Below, in pieces: positions 26,425-35,616 of a stretch of 64,000 nt of DNA. Numbering within the stretch: the first letter of the stretch is position 1; each line of letters opens with the position of its first letter. The stretch covers positions 156,450 through 220,449 of the forward strand of contig WBOU01000011.1 of assembly GCA_009268125.1 (NCBI GenBank). The letters are read 5' to 3'. The DNA comes from Chloroflexia bacterium SDU3-3. GTDB taxonomy: Bacteria; Chloroflexota; Chloroflexia; Chloroflexales; Roseiflexaceae. A program made the translations under genes and the position numbers. The notes beneath the pieces were generated by a model that saw nothing but the letters and a program-made list of their open reading frames with translations, had not been told where the DNA came from and searched no databases.

Positions 26425-27132
26425 TCATCCCTTGGTGTTGTGTAGATCCTGCACAAGGTGATAATACTGCCTTGCGCCTCGATAGAGCAAGCCCTGCTCT
26501 ACGAGCTGCAGCAGATCGCGCTGAAAGGTGCGGCGCGTCACCCCGGCGGGCTGCAGCAGGGCCGCGATCTGCTGGATCTTCATCGGCCCCTGGTGGGCGA
26601 TCAGCGCCACAATGGCCTGCATGCGCTCCTCGGGGCTGGCCACATCGGAGCTCGGCGGCCCGATCTCGGGGGCAGGCAGGTGCAGCACCAGCTCCTTGGC
26701 CTGCTTGAGCAAGATCGGGTAGAGCGCTAGGGCGCGATCTTGCCGCGACGGCGGCGGCAGCAGCAGCGCCTCCTCGATCGCCTGCAGGATGTCCCTAGTG
26801 CTGGCGGGCTTGCGCAGCAGCGGCGCGGGGCAGAGAATGTCCAGGCCGACGGCCTTCTGACGATAGGCCGAGAACAGCACGATCGAAAAATCCCAGCGGA
26901 TCTCGCGCAGCAGCACACACACGCTGGAGCCATCCAGATCGGGCAGGTGGAGGTCGAGCATGATCAGGTCGATCTCCGCCGCGCGGGCCTGGGCCACCTG
27001 CAGCCCGCGCATGCCGCTGGACGCGCCGATCACCGCCCAATCGGGGTGGTCGCCCGCCACCGCCCTTCGCACCATCTCGATGTTATCGGCATAGTCATCG
27101 ATAACGAGCAGGGTTATGGTATCGCTCGGCAT
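26425..27132 (-). CDS. Response regulator with winged-helix-like output domain
   Basis: The 235 residues have a receiver domain (LLVIDDYADN; phospho-Asp in LIMLDLHLPDLDG; Lys in LLRKPAS) and a C-terminal DeoR-like winged helix (MQAIVALIAHQGPMKIQQIAALLQPAGVTRRTFQRDLLQL). The ATG at 27132 has TAGGA upstream. Followed after 6 bp by the kinase-like gene. Confidence 0.82.
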   Translation of the reverse strand: MPSDTITLLVIDDYADNIEMVRRAVAGDHPDWAVIGASSGMRGLQVAQARAAEIDLIMLDLHLPDLDGSSVCVLLREIRWDFSIVLFSAYRQKAVGLDILCPAPLLRKPASTRDILQAIEEALLLPPPSRQDRALALYPILLKQAKELVLHLPAPEIGPPSSDVASPEERMQAIVALIAHQGPMKIQQIAALLQPAGVTRRTFQRDLLQLVEQGLLYRGARQYYHLVQDLHNTKG

Positions 27133-27202
27133 TGAATTCCTACGCAACAGACTGGTTAGGCGAAATTATACTCGAAAAAGAACCAGCGCGCGCATCCAGA
27201 AA

Positions 27203-28540
27203 TCACATGCGATCGAGCACAAGCCCCCGCAGCACCTTCTCCAGCGAATCAACCGTGTACGGGCCGGTCATCAGGAAGGCTAGCGGCAGCCGCAGGGCGA
27301 ACTCCTGATACACGCGGCTGGCCAGCACAAACAGATCCTGGGTGCTGGTGGCATGGGTCATAAAATCATCGCGGGTATGGCCCGGCCCTAGCAGGTCGCA
27401 GAACATCAGCTCCAGCTTGGGGCGGATGGACTGCAGGAAAGCCGCCGAGTCGTGATCCTGCGCCGACTTGCTCTCGTAGGGGTCGAGGATGCGAAACTCC
27501 ACTGGCAGCTTGAATGGCCGCGCGATCTGCTCCAGCGCGTGCACGGTGAGAATCGGCATGGGCTGCGACTGGGCGAGCGCAGGGGCGATGTGCGCACTAT
27601 AGTCTGGGCGGCGAGCATAGATCTGGTAGCTGCCATCGCCAAACGCCTCGATCGCCTCGACCTTAGTGGCCAGGCCATGGTCGCGCAGCAGGGCTAGGCA
27701 CGGGTCGAGCAGCGCAGGTGAGTGCACCTCGACCACAGCCTGCTGGATCCTCAGCCAGTCCTCGTCGGGCAGAGCGCTGAGGATGTCGAACTCCATGCCC
27801 TCGACATCGACCTTGAGCAGATCCACCCGTGCGATCTGGTTGCGCCGCAGCAGCGAGCGCAGCGTCATCAGCTGCACCTCGGACTGCTCGAACAGCGCCC
27901 CGCTGCGGCTCAGCTCATCGGCATAGCCATCGATCAGCTCGCGCTCGAACGCCGCGCCGCTGGGCAGGCGCTGGCGCATCTGCGCCATACGGTCTTGGCT
28001 ATCCATCACGTACTGCTGCTGGTCGCGCAGATCGTGGTAGAACCCCGAGCGCGAGGGGCTCCACTTGTTGTAGCTGAACATGCCCACGCCATCGCGCGCG
28101 CCCACCCCGGCCTCGATCACCGTCACCTGGCCCTGCTGGGCGTAGAGCAGGGTGTTGATGCGCAGCAGATCGCACGTAGTGGGGGCTGGCTCGACCGCGT
28201 AGACATGCGCCCCCGAGAGCTGCGCCATCAGCGTGAACATGCCGATATTCGCGCCGATGTCCACCACCACATCGCCCGCCCCCAGGGTGACGCCATAGCG
28301 CAGCGCGGGCTTGGTGGGCGAGAAGAACTCGTGGTACTGAATGAAGGCCTCGCGGTAGTTGGCGTGGACCACCGCCATACCATTGGGAAGCGACAAGCGC
28401 GCATGGCCCGCGATCACTGGTGCCGCAGTCACCGTGGGCACTACCGCCGCCACATAGCCCTCGCGGGTGCCATCCCAGCGAACCTCTTGCACATGCGGGG
28501 ACTGCTGAATATGCTGTTGGAGAAGCTGGATTGAATTCAT
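27203..28540 (-). CDS. FkbM-family methyltransferase fused to a carrier-protein-like domain
   Basis: The 445 residues start with a variable N-part, then an FkbM methyltransferase (about 75-300: VVVDIGANIGMFTLMAQLSGAHVYAVEP is SAM motif I; VDLLKVDVEGMEFDIL and VVEVHSP are FkbM motifs). The last 78 residues align without gaps to an NRPS peptidyl-carrier domain: KLELMFCDLLG, then RDDFM, VLASRVYQEF and RLPLAFLMTGPYTVDSL. The phosphopantetheine-site Ser of GGHSL is Thr here (ATSTQDL). It looks like the tail of an NRPS module now encoded alone. Flanked by two-component genes. Confidence 0.8.
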   Translation of the reverse strand: MNSIQLLQQHIQQSPHVQEVRWDGTREGYVAAVVPTVTAAPVIAGHARLSLPNGMAVVHANYREAFIQYHEFFSPTKPALRYGVTLGAGDVVVDIGANIGMFTLMAQLSGAHVYAVEPAPTTCDLLRINTLLYAQQGQVTVIEAGVGARDGVGMFSYNKWSPSRSGFYHDLRDQQQYVMDSQDRMAQMRQRLPSGAAFERELIDGYADELSRSGALFEQSEVQLMTLRSLLRRNQIARVDLLKVDVEGMEFDILSALPDEDWLRIQQAVVEVHSPALLDPCLALLRDHGLATKVEAIEAFGDGSYQIYARRPDYSAHIAPALAQSQPMPILTVHALEQIARPFKLPVEFRILDPYESKSAQDHDSAAFLQSIRPKLELMFCDLLGPGHTRDDFMTHATSTQDLFVLASRVYQEFALRLPLAFLMTGPYTVDSLEKVLRGLVLDRM

Positions 28541-28591
28541 CAGGTTACCTTGCCCCTGTGGGCATTGCAAAAGAAAGAAGGTTTTTAACCC

Positions 28592-29005
28592 CTAGCGGCT
28601 CCACACCGGCTGGCCAGCAAACAGATCGCGCAGCCGATCAGGCATCTCGTCGGGATCGTAGGGCTTGCCAATAATGCCATCGAAGCCCGCCTGCTGATAG
28701 CGCAGCACATCGCCCCGCATCATGCTCGCCGACATAGCGATCACCGTGGCCGAGGCGACCAGATCGCTCGATCGGATGCGCAGCAGCAGCTCAAATCCAT
28801 CAAGCACCGGCAGCATAATATCGAGCAGGATCACATCATAGGGCTTGCCCGCTTCCAAAAAGGCCTGCCCCTGGGCGTAGATATCGCAGTGCTTGGCAGG
28901 AACCCCCGCCTCCAGCACGCAGCGCCAGGCGATATAGCTGTTGTCGTCGTTATCATCGATAATCGCCACCCGCACATCGGCGGGGTCTACAGGAAAGGTC
29001 ATCAC
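28592..29005 (-). CDS. Single-domain response regulator
   Basis: A 137-residue stand-alone receiver: VAIIDDNDDN acidic pocket, phospho-Asp in VILLDIMLPVLDG, IAMSAS and the conserved Lys in IIGKPYDP. It has no output domain, so it acts through protein contacts. Six bp after the membrane histidine kinase gene. Confidence 0.9.
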   Translation of the reverse strand: MMTFPVDPADVRVAIIDDNDDNSYIAWRCVLEAGVPAKHCDIYAQGQAFLEAGKPYDVILLDIMLPVLDGFELLLRIRSSDLVASATVIAMSASMMRGDVLRYQQAGFDGIIGKPYDPDEMPDRLRDLFAGQPVWSR

Positions 29006-29011
29006 GTGCTC

Positions 29012-30379
29012 CTAGCGCACATCCATGGGCAGCAGGATGGTAAATGTCGAACCCTGCCCAACCGTGCTCTGCACACCGATACTGCCGCCATGCATCTCGG
29101 TGAGCAGCTTGCAGATAGCCAGGCCCAGGCCTGTGCCACCATACTCGCGGTCAAGCGAGCGCTGCCCCTGACGAAAGGGAAAAAAGATCGTCTTCTGCTC
29201 ATCAGCCGGAATGCCGATCCCTGTGTCCGTCACATCGATCGCCAGCATCGGCCCGCGCACCGACACGGCGACCTCCACAAAGCCCTCTTTGGTAAACTTC
29301 ACCGCGTTCGAGGCCACGTTCACCAGCACCTGGTGGATGCGCGAGGCATCGCCGTAGACCAGCGGCAGCGGCGCGGGCAGCGTGCGGCGCACCTGTAGCT
29401 GCTTCTGCGTGGCCAGCACCGCCACATCGGCCAGCACATCATCCACTACTGCGGCCAGATCGAACGGCTGCATGTCGAGCAGCATCTGGCCCGACTCGAT
29501 CTTCGAGAGGTCGAGAATATCATTGATCAACCCCAGCAGCACCGTGGCGTTGAAGAGCACCCGCTCGACATGTTTCTGCTGGATCACATTCAGCGGGCCA
29601 TCCTTGCGCACATATTTGGTCATAGCAATGATCGCGTGCAGCGGCGTGCGCAGCTCGTGGCTGGTCGCGGTGATAAACGCCGTCTTGGCCGCGTCGGCCT
29701 GCTCGGCCCTAATGCGCGCCGCTTGAGACTCAGCCAGCGCGCGATGCAGCTCCCTCGTCCGCACCGCCACATCGGTCTCAAGCTGGGCCTGATACGCGCG
29801 CATCAGCCTGCGCGACGCCTCAAGCTCGCCAACGTAGCAGTACATCACCCATGCGACCATGCCGATCACAAAGCAGATAATATAGATGTTGACCACCAGC
29901 GAGCGCGGCGGGTTCTGGGCAGTAAACCAGCCGAACTGCTCGCACACAAACACCAAAATGATGCTTGAGATGATCAACAGCGACATGCCCACTAGTCGGC
30001 GCTTCTCGCTATAAAGCCCGGTGATCAGCAGGGGAATGACCAGCGCCGTGATAATAACGCTGCCCTTGGATACGCCAAAGGGAAAGAAGGCAACCATGAT
30101 GGCAAGATAAAACGCAAAGCTGAGGATGGTGGCCGATGTGGTAACATCACCCCTCCACAAGACCAGCAAACTACCCGCAGTCAGGCCAATCGAGATAACC
30201 CCCGAGAGGATCAGCATGATATAGGTCGGGCTGAAGCCATACACCGCATTCCAAAGCGTGATCCCCATGCCGCCAAGCTCGACCAGAAGCATCACCAAGG
30301 CGATATTCCACAGCGGCAGCCGCACCGACGGTTGCCGCGATGCTAGAGCAACCATGGCCCTACTCCACAATAGCAACAT
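29012..30379 (-). CDS. Membrane histidine kinase
   Basis: The 455 residues have six or so N-terminal helices (about 20-195), a coiled coil (about 200-235), a HisKA domain (AKTAFITATSHELRTPLHAIIAMTKYV, phospho-His in SHELRTP) and an HATPase_c domain with N box VLVNVASNAVKFT, G1 VTDTGIGIP, and G2 EYGGTGLGLAICKLL. It is a complete hybrid-type core without receiver. It partners with the receiver gene immediately downstream. Confidence 0.92.
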   Translation of the reverse strand: MLLLWSRAMVALASRQPSVRLPLWNIALVMLLVELGGMGITLWNAVYGFSPTYIMLILSGVISIGLTAGSLLVLWRGDVTTSATILSFAFYLAIMVAFFPFGVSKGSVIITALVIPLLITGLYSEKRRLVGMSLLIISSIILVFVCEQFGWFTAQNPPRSLVVNIYIICFVIGMVAWVMYCYVGELEASRRLMRAYQAQLETDVAVRTRELHRALAESQAARIRAEQADAAKTAFITATSHELRTPLHAIIAMTKYVRKDGPLNVIQQKHVERVLFNATVLLGLINDILDLSKIESGQMLLDMQPFDLAAVVDDVLADVAVLATQKQLQVRRTLPAPLPLVYGDASRIHQVLVNVASNAVKFTKEGFVEVAVSVRGPMLAIDVTDTGIGIPADEQKTIFFPFRQGQRSLDREYGGTGLGLAICKLLTEMHGGSIGVQSTVGQGSTFTILLPMDVR

Positions 30380-30499
30380 TCTTTCTTCACCAAAACTATA
30401 GCGGTGGGTAGGGCGAACTTCTACACAAAAAGTGTGACATTTTGCCTGGAAAGTGCGACATGCCTTGCCGCCACCAGTGCAGCAAGGCGTGCCAGATCG

Positions 30500-31639
30500 T
30501 CAGCGGGCCAGCCGCTCCAGCGCGGGGATGATCTGCGCGGGCGCGGGCAGCGCGGCGATCTCGTCGCGCAGGGCCTGGGCGGCGCGGCGGTAGGCTGGCT
30601 CGGCCAGCACCTCGGCGGCGGCGCGGCGCACCTGCTCGGGCGTGGCGACCAGCGCATCCAGGGCCTGCGCCACCCCCAGCTCGGCGCAGCGCGCGGCGTT
30701 CAGCGGCTGATCCGCACCCATGGGCAGCAGCAGCATGGGCAGGCCGTGGGCCAGCGCGCCCACCACGCTGCCCGAGCCAGCGTGGTGGGCGACCATGGCG
30801 CAGTGGGGCAGCACCTGGGCCTGCGGCACAAAGCGCTCGACCCGCACGTGGGCGGGCTGGGGGCCTAGCTCCGCCGGGTCGATGTCGCGCCCGACGGTGA
30901 CGAGCAGGCGCACCGGCAGCTGGCGCAGGCCCGCCAGCACGCGCTGGAACAGATCGCCCGACTCGACGTTGAACACCGTGCCCAGCGTGAAGTAGACCAG
31001 CGGGCGCTCCTCCATCCCCGGCCACCACGGCGGCAGCGCGCCCGCCTGGGGCGCGGCGACGCGGAAGGGCAGCGCGCCCGCGCTCAGCACATCGCCAGCG
31101 CGGCGGTAGCTGGGCGGGAAGGGCGAGAGCACCAGGCCGCGCCGCAGCATGGCCAGCTCGGGGTCGGGCAGCAGGCCGTGGGCGGCGCGCACCGCGTCCA
31201 GCGGCGCGGCCACGTGCTCGGGGCGCACGAAGCCGCCCGCCGCGATCACCAGCACGGTGGCGGCGGGCAGGCCCAGTGCCTCGGCGGCCACCATCGCGCC
31301 GAAGTCCACCTCCTCGCACACCAGCAGGTCGGGTCGCCAGGCCGCGCATATATCCAGCACCCCCGGCGCACGCTCGCCCGCCACCCTGCCGCCGAAACCC
31401 GCGCCCACCGCGCGCAGCTCCTGCGCCATGTCGACCACCGCCAGCGGGCGGCGCACCGGCGCGAGGCCCGCGTCGCTGCCCGCCGAGAAGGCCGCGAAGC
31501 CCAGCGCCTCGGCCTTGGGCTGCATCCAGGGCCGCCCCACAAAGGCCACGTCGTGCCCGGCGGCATGGGCGGCGCGGGCCAGCGGCACCAGCGGCTCCAT
31601 GTGGCCGCTGCCGCCCGCGAAGGTGAAGAGGATGCGCAT
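30500..31639 (-). CDS. GT1-type (MGT-like) glycosyltransferase
   Basis: A 379-residue GT-B glycosyltransferase starting MRILFTFAGGSGHMEPLVPLARA. It has the donor-binding C-terminal signature of macrolide/sterol-type family 1 enzymes (ERFVPQAQVLPHCAMVAHHAGSGSVVGALAHGLPMLLLPMGADQPLNA). It would transfer a nucleotide-activated sugar to a small lipophilic acceptor. AGGAG precedes the ATG at 31639. It is divergent from the next gene. Confidence 0.92.
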   Translation of the reverse strand: MRILFTFAGGSGHMEPLVPLARAAHAAGHDVAFVGRPWMQPKAEALGFAAFSAGSDAGLAPVRRPLAVVDMAQELRAVGAGFGGRVAGERAPGVLDICAAWRPDLLVCEEVDFGAMVAAEALGLPAATVLVIAAGGFVRPEHVAAPLDAVRAAHGLLPDPELAMLRRGLVLSPFPPSYRRAGDVLSAGALPFRVAAPQAGALPPWWPGMEERPLVYFTLGTVFNVESGDLFQRVLAGLRQLPVRLLVTVGRDIDPAELGPQPAHVRVERFVPQAQVLPHCAMVAHHAGSGSVVGALAHGLPMLLLPMGADQPLNAARCAELGVAQALDALVATPEQVRRAAAEVLAEPAYRRAAQALRDEIAALPAPAQIIPALERLAR

Positions 31640-31680
31640 GCCGTGCTCCTTGTTCATCTGTATAGCCAAAATGGGGCGCT

Positions 31681-31722
31681 AGTATAGCATAGGCCCGTGT
31701 GCCCAACGAACGATGGTATAAT
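31681..31722. promoter_or_regulatory. Divergent extended -10 elements
   Basis: On the minus strand TGCTATACT (-10 TATACT, 31681-31686) serves the glycosyltransferase. On the plus strand TGGTATAAT (-10 TATAAT, 31717-31722) serves the gene at 31765. No clear -35 hexamers were seen. Confidence 0.5.
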
Positions 31723-31764
31723 CCCCGCACAGGAAGCAACGTAAGCGACAGAGGAGACCACGCC

Positions 31765-33006
31765 ATGCTCCCAAGCCTTTTCGGCATGCAGGTTGCGCGC
31801 ACCGTGCCCGACGCGGCGGTGCTGGGGATCTACACCGGTCAGTACGCGCTGCACGGCGGCGTGGTGCGCTGGGCCGCCGGAACGCCCTACGCCGGACAGA
31901 TCGTGTGCCACCTGCTGCCTGCTGGCGCGTCGGCCATGCCCGCGCTCAGCGGCGCGGGGATCGTGGCCGGGGCAGCGCTGGGCGGGCTGGCATCCGCACT
32001 ACTGCCCATCGCCGCCGCCACCGGCGTGGTCTCCGCCGTGGCCAGCACCATCGGCGCGATCAACACCGCTCGCATCCTCCAGCACACCCAGGCGATCATG
32101 GAGCTGGCCGAGCTGAACCTGGCCGTGACACAGGCCGGATTCGCCGCGCTGAACCGGCGGCTCGACCAGCTGGATGCCAAGCTGAACGAGATCAAAGGCT
32201 CGGTGCAGGCTGTGGCCGCGCTGATGGCCCTTGAGCAGCGCGGGCGCTTCCGCCGCGCCCTGGCCGACCTCGGCCAGATCGACCTACTGCGCGACCCCGC
32301 CGTGCGCACCCAGCTCCTGCTGGCCGCTGCCACCACTCTGAGCGAGATCGGCTTCTTCTACGAGGAGCGGCTGGCAAACTCAGTGAATCGGCAGGAGGCG
32401 ATGAGCTGCGAGGAGTACTTCTGCACCGCGCTGCTGGCCCAGGCCCGCTGCTACGCCGAGCTGGGCGAGTACGACCGCGCCAGGCAGATCGTCGACGACC
32501 TGCACACCACGTGGCGAAAGCACGCCCAGCGGGTTGCCAGAGACATCCTGATTGACCGCGAACCCGAGCGCCTGCTCACCAAGGACTTCGCGGGGGTGCC
32601 GATCGCCGAAATCATCGGCTGGCTGGATTTCGCCTATGGCACGGCCAAGGGCTACGGCTGGGTGGATGAGCTGCGGGATAAGATCGACCCGTGGTTTGTT
32701 GTCGGCCCTTCGCTCAGCATATCACCCTCGAAAACCGTTACGGTTTCAATCGTGATCAGCTCGACACGCAAATACCAGACGTCCTACGCAAAGCAGGACG
32801 CCATCCGCCGCCACCACGAGCTGCTGTTTCCCGGCCTGCGCAAGCTGGTGGCGCGCGGCGACGCGCTGCACACCTACACCGCCCAATACGCGCTGCTCCA
32901 GCAGAGCGGCCTGCCCCTGCGCGAGTTCGAGCAACAGGTCGGCGCGCTGGCCCAAGCCGACCTCGCCACCGAGGGCTTCCTGATACTCACCCCGCCTGCG
33001 GCCTAG
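31765..33006 (+). CDS. Unknown protein with long hydrophobic segment and coiled coil
   Basis: No family is recognised in these 413 residues. Residues about 57-100 are Gly/Ala-rich and hydrophobic (LSGAGIVAGAALGGLASALLPIAAATGVVSAV can span a membrane twice). They are followed by a predicted coiled coil (about 102-165, LNRRLDQLDAKLNEIKGSV) and helical, TPR-like sequence (ALLAQARCYAELGEYDRARQIVDDL). YTGQYAL (23-29) has an echo YTAQYAL near 372. There is no signal peptide. The helix-hairpin plus coiled-coil layout resembles alpha-helical pore-forming proteins, which is only an analogy. GAGGAG precedes the ATG. Confidence 0.75.
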   Translation: MLPSLFGMQVARTVPDAAVLGIYTGQYALHGGVVRWAAGTPYAGQIVCHLLPAGASAMPALSGAGIVAGAALGGLASALLPIAAATGVVSAVASTIGAINTARILQHTQAIMELAELNLAVTQAGFAALNRRLDQLDAKLNEIKGSVQAVAALMALEQRGRFRRALADLGQIDLLRDPAVRTQLLLAAATTLSEIGFFYEERLANSVNRQEAMSCEEYFCTALLAQARCYAELGEYDRARQIVDDLHTTWRKHAQRVARDILIDREPERLLTKDFAGVPIAEIIGWLDFAYGTAKGYGWVDELRDKIDPWFVVGPSLSISPSKTVTVSIVISSTRKYQTSYAKQDAIRRHHELLFPGLRKLVARGDALHTYTAQYALLQQSGLPLREFEQQVGALAQADLATEGFLILTPPAA

Positions 33007-33020
33007 CGACCGCGAACCAC

Positions 33021-33056
33021 AGCCCCAGGCGCGGATGTCGCGCCTGGGGCTTTTTT
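33021..33056 (+). terminator. Strong intrinsic terminator
   Basis: AGCCCCAGGCGCG (33021-33033) pairs perfectly with CGCGCCTGGGGCT (33039-33051), then TTTTT. Confidence 0.9.
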
Positions 33057-33109
33057 GTACGGATCTTTCATCACGCATCGCCCGCATCCCCGCCCCATGC
33101 CCGCGATAT

Positions 33110-33400
33110 GTTCACGCCGCCGTAGGGCGCGACCTCGTGTCCGCCCGCGCCGTAACCCAGCGCACCCATCGGAAAACACATGCGATGCACGCGATGAACG
33201 CGGCATGCGCCGCGCACGCATTGGGCGCATTGTACCCATCGCATTCGGCATCCGATGATCGCAATGATCGCAATGTGGGCGGACACCAGGTCCGCCCCTA
33301 CATCGGTGGTTGTGCATCGCCATCATCGCCATCCCGCCCGATGCCCACGATGCCCGCAATGCCCACCCCGTAGGGGCGGCCCTCGTGGCCGCCCGCGCCG
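33110..33400. repeat. Scattered 'CGTAGGGGCG...CCGCCC' palindromic repeats
   Basis: Copies near 33117 (GCCGTAGGGCGCGACCTCGT), 33278 (GTGGGCGGACACCAGGTCCG, reverse orientation) and 33370 (CCGTAGGGGCGGCCCTCGTG) match the core of the 63-bp tandem repeats at 62770-63250. CGCA/ATGC-rich simple sequence lies between them. No coding support. Confidence 0.65.
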
Positions 33401-33439
33401 CAACCCATCGCACCCATCGCCGCCGCGCCCTACCCCACC

Positions 33440-33612
33440 CACCCGGCCCATGCGGCGAAGGCGCCGCTCATGTTTTGCTGGCCATATGCACGAACACCAG
33501 CAGCCAGCGGCCAGCACGGGAACGCCTAAAATTGGGGGTTCCAAGGGGGCATCGCCCCATGGCGGGGTTGCTAGGGGCTGGCCCCTAGCCGCCGCCCGCG
33601 CAGGGCACACAC
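33440..33612 (+). repeat. Dispersed repeat family B, full copy
   Basis: Same order of landmarks as at 10429: CATGCGGCGAAGGCGCCGCT, GGCCATATGCACGAACACCA, AAAATTGGGGGTTCCAAGGG, GGCTGGCCCCTAGCCGCCGC. Confidence 0.8.
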
Positions 33613-33709
33613 CAACCGAACAACAACAACCATCATCATCGAGGCCGCACAGGACGGCCCGCCCACATCATCGCCTCACCCCGCGCGGCGCACCCTAGCC
33701 AATTTCCTC

Positions 33710-33738
33710 TTGACCCCTAACGCCAGCCGTGCTAGTAT
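33710..33738 (+). promoter_or_regulatory. Candidate sigma-70-type promoter
   Basis: TTGACC (33710-33715), a 17-base spacer and TAGTAT (33733-33738). It would drive the PPPQTDL-repeat region and the small gene at 33908. Confidence 0.55.
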
Positions 33739-33802
33739 CTTCCCGAAACGCCTAGCGGCTATGTCCCCATTCCACATCGGTACATAGCCCAAACACACAG
33801 TT

Positions 33803-33874
33803 CCACCACCGCAAACCGACCTACCACCACCGCAAACCGACCTACCACCACCGCAAACCGACCTACCACCACCA
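33803..33874 (+). repeat. 21-bp tandem repeat, 3.4 copies
   Basis: Units of CCACCACCGCAAACCGACCT plus A start at 33803, 33824 and 33845, with a partial unit from 33866. In the frame of the downstream small gene they encode PPPQTDL heptads. Confidence 0.9.
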
Positions 33875-33907
33875 AAGCTGGGCCGCTTCAAGATCACCCG
33901 CGAGCGC

Positions 33908-34120
33908 GTGGAGGAGGGCCAGGCCAAGGTCGCCGCGCTGGTCGCCGCTGTGCAGCGACAATCCAAGGAAAGCACCCAGGCCGAAAATGCGGCCAAGGCC
34001 CGCGATGCCGCGATAGACGAGCTAGACGATTGGGTGGAGGATTTTATCAAGATCGCGCGGCTGGCACTGGCCGACAACCCGCAACTCCTTGAGGCGCTGG
34101 GGGTGGCCGTGCGCTCGTAG
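33908..34120 (+). CDS. Small unknown helical protein with an uncertain start
   Basis: The frame encodes PPPQTDL heptads, then KLGRFKITRERVEEGQAKVAALVAAVQ and DELDDWVEDFIKIARLALADNPQLLEALGV, ending at 34120. The frame is open from about 33788, but no ATG, GTG or TTG occurs before the GTG at 33908, which lacks a clear ribosome-binding site. The protein may be a truncated gene whose start was lost. Helical, possibly coiled coil; no family recognised. Confidence 0.5.
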   Translation: MEEGQAKVAALVAAVQRQSKESTQAENAAKARDAAIDELDDWVEDFIKIARLALADNPQLLEALGVAVRS

Positions 34121-34178
34121 CCAATTGGGGAGCGGAGGGCGCGCGGCGCGGGGCACACCCGCGCCGCGCGTGCCGCAG

Positions 34179-35342
34179 CTAGGAGGGCGTAACCTTCAGC
34201 AGGATGGTCTGGTGCGGCTCCACGCGCTGGGGCAGCTCGGTGGTGAACTCGGCCAGGTCCTGCTGCTCCCACAGGCTGCGGGCCAGCTTGGGCGTGTCGA
34301 GCAGGCCGATGTCGCTGGCGCGCAGCGTCACGTCGCTGCCCGCGTTGCCACGGTTGATCAGGGCCACGGCCATCGAGCCATCGGCCAGCGGCTTCTTCCA
34401 GACCTCGAAGCCGCCCTGGCGGCGCACGCAGCGGCCCGGCACGCCCAGCGCATCCTGGTTCACGGCCAGCACCTCGCGGTTCAGCAGCAGCGCGGCGGTG
34501 TCCTTATCCATCTTGCGCACGTCGCAGCCGATCATCAGCGGCGAGCACGCGATCACCCACAGCGACATGTGCGTCTGGTACTCGAAGAACGACATGCCGT
34601 TGCCGTGGATCTGGCCCTTGCCCTTCAGGCCCACGATCAGCATGTCGAGGTCGTTCCAGCCGCCCGGCCCGCCGTACTCGGCGATATCGTTGGCCACATC
34701 GATCGAGTAGTCGACCCCGATGCCATAGGACTTGTACTCGGGCACCCAGATATTGACCCAGCTGTCGAACACATCGCCGGTGGCGCGCCACATGTGCCCG
34801 CCGACGCTGCGGCCCCACAGCCAGGGTGCGCGCCCGCCCCACTCGCACAGCGAGAACAGGATCTCGCGACCTGTGCCGCGTAGGGCCTCGCCCATCTTGG
34901 CGTAGCGCTCAAGCGCGGTGGGCTGGTCGAAGGGCGCGTTGCAGTAGTCGTACTTCAGGAAATCCACCCCCCACGAGGCCCACAGTGCGGCGTCCTGCTC
35001 CTCGTAGCCCAGGCTGCCGGGGTAGCTGGCGCATGTCAGCGGCGAGGCGTCGGAGTACATGCCGAACTTAAAGCCGCGGCTGTGCACGTAGTCGGCCAGG
35101 GCCTTGATGCCGCTGGGGAACTTCTCGGGGTCGGCCACCAGGTCGCCGTTGCCGTCGCGGCCCGTCTTCACCGACCAGCAGTCGTCGATCACGATATAGT
35201 TGTAGCCGCACTCCTGCAGGCCGTGCTCCACCAGCGCGTCGGCGGTCTGGCGGATGGAGTCCTCGTGAATGTTGCTGCCGAACATATTCCAGGAGTTCCA
35301 TCCCATGGGCGGGGTGGCGGCGAGGTTCGATTTGGGGGCCAT
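34179..35342 (-). CDS. GH27 alpha-galactosidase
   Basis: The 387-residue protein starts with the GH27 landmark TPPMGWNSWNMFG, then YIVIDDCWSV, nucleophile Asp132 in FLKYDYC and acid/base Asp190 in MWRATGD. The C-terminal beta domain is present. It removes terminal alpha-galactose (melibiose, raffinose, galactomannan or alpha-galactosides). There is no signal peptide, so it acts on imported oligosaccharides. No transporter gene adjoins it. Confidence 0.93.
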   Translation of the reverse strand: MAPKSNLAATPPMGWNSWNMFGSNIHEDSIRQTADALVEHGLQECGYNYIVIDDCWSVKTGRDGNGDLVADPEKFPSGIKALADYVHSRGFKFGMYSDASPLTCASYPGSLGYEEQDAALWASWGVDFLKYDYCNAPFDQPTALERYAKMGEALRGTGREILFSLCEWGGRAPWLWGRSVGGHMWRATGDVFDSWVNIWVPEYKSYGIGVDYSIDVANDIAEYGGPGGWNDLDMLIVGLKGKGQIHGNGMSFFEYQTHMSLWVIACSPLMIGCDVRKMDKDTAALLLNREVLAVNQDALGVPGRCVRRQGGFEVWKKPLADGSMAVALINRGNAGSDVTLRASDIGLLDTPKLARSLWEQQDLAEFTTELPQRVEPHQTILLKVTPS

Positions 35343-35616
35343 GATGCGGTGCTCCTTCGCAGAATAGTGACACGCGGGCGATTGTAGGGGCGCATTTGCA
35401 CGCTGTCAAATCGCTTCCATACCCGCTTTCATCGCGCGCAGCGGGCGGATCGGGCGCGCTGGTGTGGATCAGCGGCGGCGGCGTTTGGTTCGGCGCGCGG
35501 GGCTTTGGTTACGCTTGCGCAACTTGCGGTGATGGCTTCCGCACACCCTGGGCGCTGGTGCGCATCATCGTGCCGTGCCGATGGGTGGAGGTCCATGCGA
35601 ATTAAAAAGTAAACAC

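Noticed and set aside
30396..31802. Alternative long frame over the glycosyltransferase
   Set aside because: Composition is low-complexity Arg/Gly/Ala and the glycosyltransferase frame carries the family motifs.
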